Assembly: GCF_000633935.1 (NCBI RefSeq)
Contig: NZ_KK214998.1
Span: 74,356-138,355, forward strand
DNA from: Ectothiorhodospira haloalkaliphila ATCC 51935
Lineage (GTDB): Bacteria > Pseudomonadota > Gammaproteobacteria > Ectothiorhodospirales > Ectothiorhodospiraceae
DNA: 64,000 bases
Direction: 5' to 3'
The first letter of the stretch is position 1; every line of letters starts with the position of its first letter. Of this stretch, positions 63,450-64,000 are shown piece by piece. The position numbers and the translations under genes were made by a program. The notes below the pieces were generated by a model. It did no database searches and had not been told where the DNA came from. It was given only the letters and a program-made list of their open reading frames with translations.

Positions 63450-63777
63450 ATCACAACTCCGTGGCTGAAACGATGAAGACCCTGATACTGAACGTTTATG
63501 GCAATCCCGCGCCTGAGTTTCGAACTCTGCTTGGGTGCACTCTGCAGCTCCTCAAACAACGGCATTATAACCTGTCCTTGGGGAAAGGGCATCCCACCCG
63601 TGTGCACCTGGCAGGCAGCCGGAACACTAGTCGACTGCCTGACCCGCTGCGAAAGTAATGGCGTCACGCAGTAGTGCCTCGAAGTAACTATGCTGGCCTT
63701 TACGGCGGTTAAAATGATGCTCGTGCGTGTGAATTCAAGTGTCGCAATTCTAATGCTAGCTTAGAAGGGTAAAGTTT
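63450..63777. other. Non-coding gap between divergent glycosyltransferase genes
   Basis: About 330 bases with no convincing gene. Short open frames on both strands (for example 63461-63658 +) have no ribosome site or recognisable product. The GC content falls from left to right. Promoters for both divergent genes should be here, but I could not fix their boxes. Confidence 0.5.
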
Positions 63778-64000
63778 ATGTGGTTGTCGCCTGAATGCCA
63801 AAAAGATCTGGTGAGTGTGATTGTTCCTACCTATAATCGCGCATCCGTCCTCACTGATGCTATGAATAGCGTTTATGGGCAGACTTACCGACCCATAGAG
63901 CTTATTATTGTGGACGATGGTTCGACGGATCCAACTAAAGATATTGTCGCGACGTTTTCAGAGCAGGTAGCTAATGATGGGTTGTTTAAAGTAAAATATA
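63778..64000 (+). CDS. Glycosyltransferase family 2, N-terminal part (cut by window edge)
   Basis: ATG 63778 follows AAGGGT. The readable 74 codons contain [14 protein letters not shown] and [14 protein letters not shown], the nucleotide-sugar binding half of a GT2 GT-A fold. The catalytic domain lies beyond the window. Bases here are clearly AT-richer than in the rest of the locus, suggesting a more recently acquired sugar-transferase gene. Confidence 0.85.
   Translation, partial: MWLSPECQKDLVSVIVPTYNRASVLTDAMNSVYGQTYRPIELIIVDDGSTDPTKDIVATFSEQVANDGLFKVKY

Noticed and set aside
63386-63667. Short open frames on both strands in the gap before the last gene
   Set aside because: No ribosome sites or family features, and they overlap each other.

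Overview
The window looks like a chromosomal segment of a high-GC gammaproteobacterium. The evidence is a Crp/Vfr-type regulator divergent from a yhfA-type OsmC gene, gamma-type gshA and pepN, a YaiL-family (DUF2058) protein, and an exosortase A (XrtA) exopolysaccharide locus. An Ectothiorhodospiraceae/Chromatiales-like organism is my best guess, but I place it by gene content only, so the family-level call is weak. I saw no rRNA, tRNA, CRISPR array, prophage or complete insertion sequence.

Positions 1-23,025 hold ordinary chromosomal genes in short operons: an EAL-domain protein (cut by the left edge), msrB, a glutathionyl-hydroquinone reductase, a CHASE2 Ser/Thr kinase, a three-gene ABC export system (ATPase, FtsX-like permease, HlyD-like adaptor), a kaiC-kaiB pair, gshA, an M90 peptidase with a DUF2058 protein, a FliL-like/DUF2914/COG0523 GTPase group, bolA, pepN, recQ, crp and yhfA.

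Positions 23,300 to the right edge are one large surface-polysaccharide locus of the XrtA/PEP-CTERM type. The first part (23,305-37,261, all + strand) is a tightly overlapping operon: Wza-like export lipoprotein, chain-length determinant, tyrosine autokinase, outer-membrane barrel protein, AAA ATPase, DUF3473 deacetylase, FemAB-like protein, glycosyltransferase, XrtA fused to an EpsI domain, a second glycosyltransferase and amidotransferase 1. Just upstream is a sigma70-like promoter whose 17-bp spacer is a perfect CRP-type dyad, and crp itself lies about 0.7 kb away.

The locus is then interrupted (37.3-39.7 kb) by an orphan higA with a higB remnant, an MNT-HEPN toxin-antitoxin pair and a DAHP synthase gene. 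It resumes (39.9-64 kb) with changing strands: a CapK-like adenylate-forming enzyme, NodB deacetylase, two glycosyltransferases, wecB, a second asparagine synthetase-like protein, a methyltransferase, an acyl carrier protein with the two exosortase-associated hydrolases, a GNAT-like protein, an ATP-grasp protein, a secreted TPR protein, an O-antigen-ligase-like protein, a large unknown protein, a third asparagine synthetase-like protein, a GT2 enzyme, an ABC flippase-like protein, a methyltransferase, a GT11-like enzyme and a GT2 gene cut by the right edge. The last few hundred bases are visibly AT-richer.

Inferred pathway: sugar precursors (WecB), assembly and decoration (glycosyltransferases, amidotransferases, methyltransferases, ACP/hydrolases, deacetylases), membrane translocation (possibly the ABC protein, since no Wzx is seen), polymerisation or ligation (O-ligase family), length control (chain-length protein and kinase) and export (Wza-like lipoprotein plus barrel). 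XrtA would process PEP-CTERM proteins, but no PEP-CTERM substrate is encoded here.

Two families of short palindromic repeats are scattered through the window. Copies of them have become coding sequence in two genes, supplying one GTPase C-terminus, one glycosyltransferase C-terminus and a linker inside that same glycosyltransferase.
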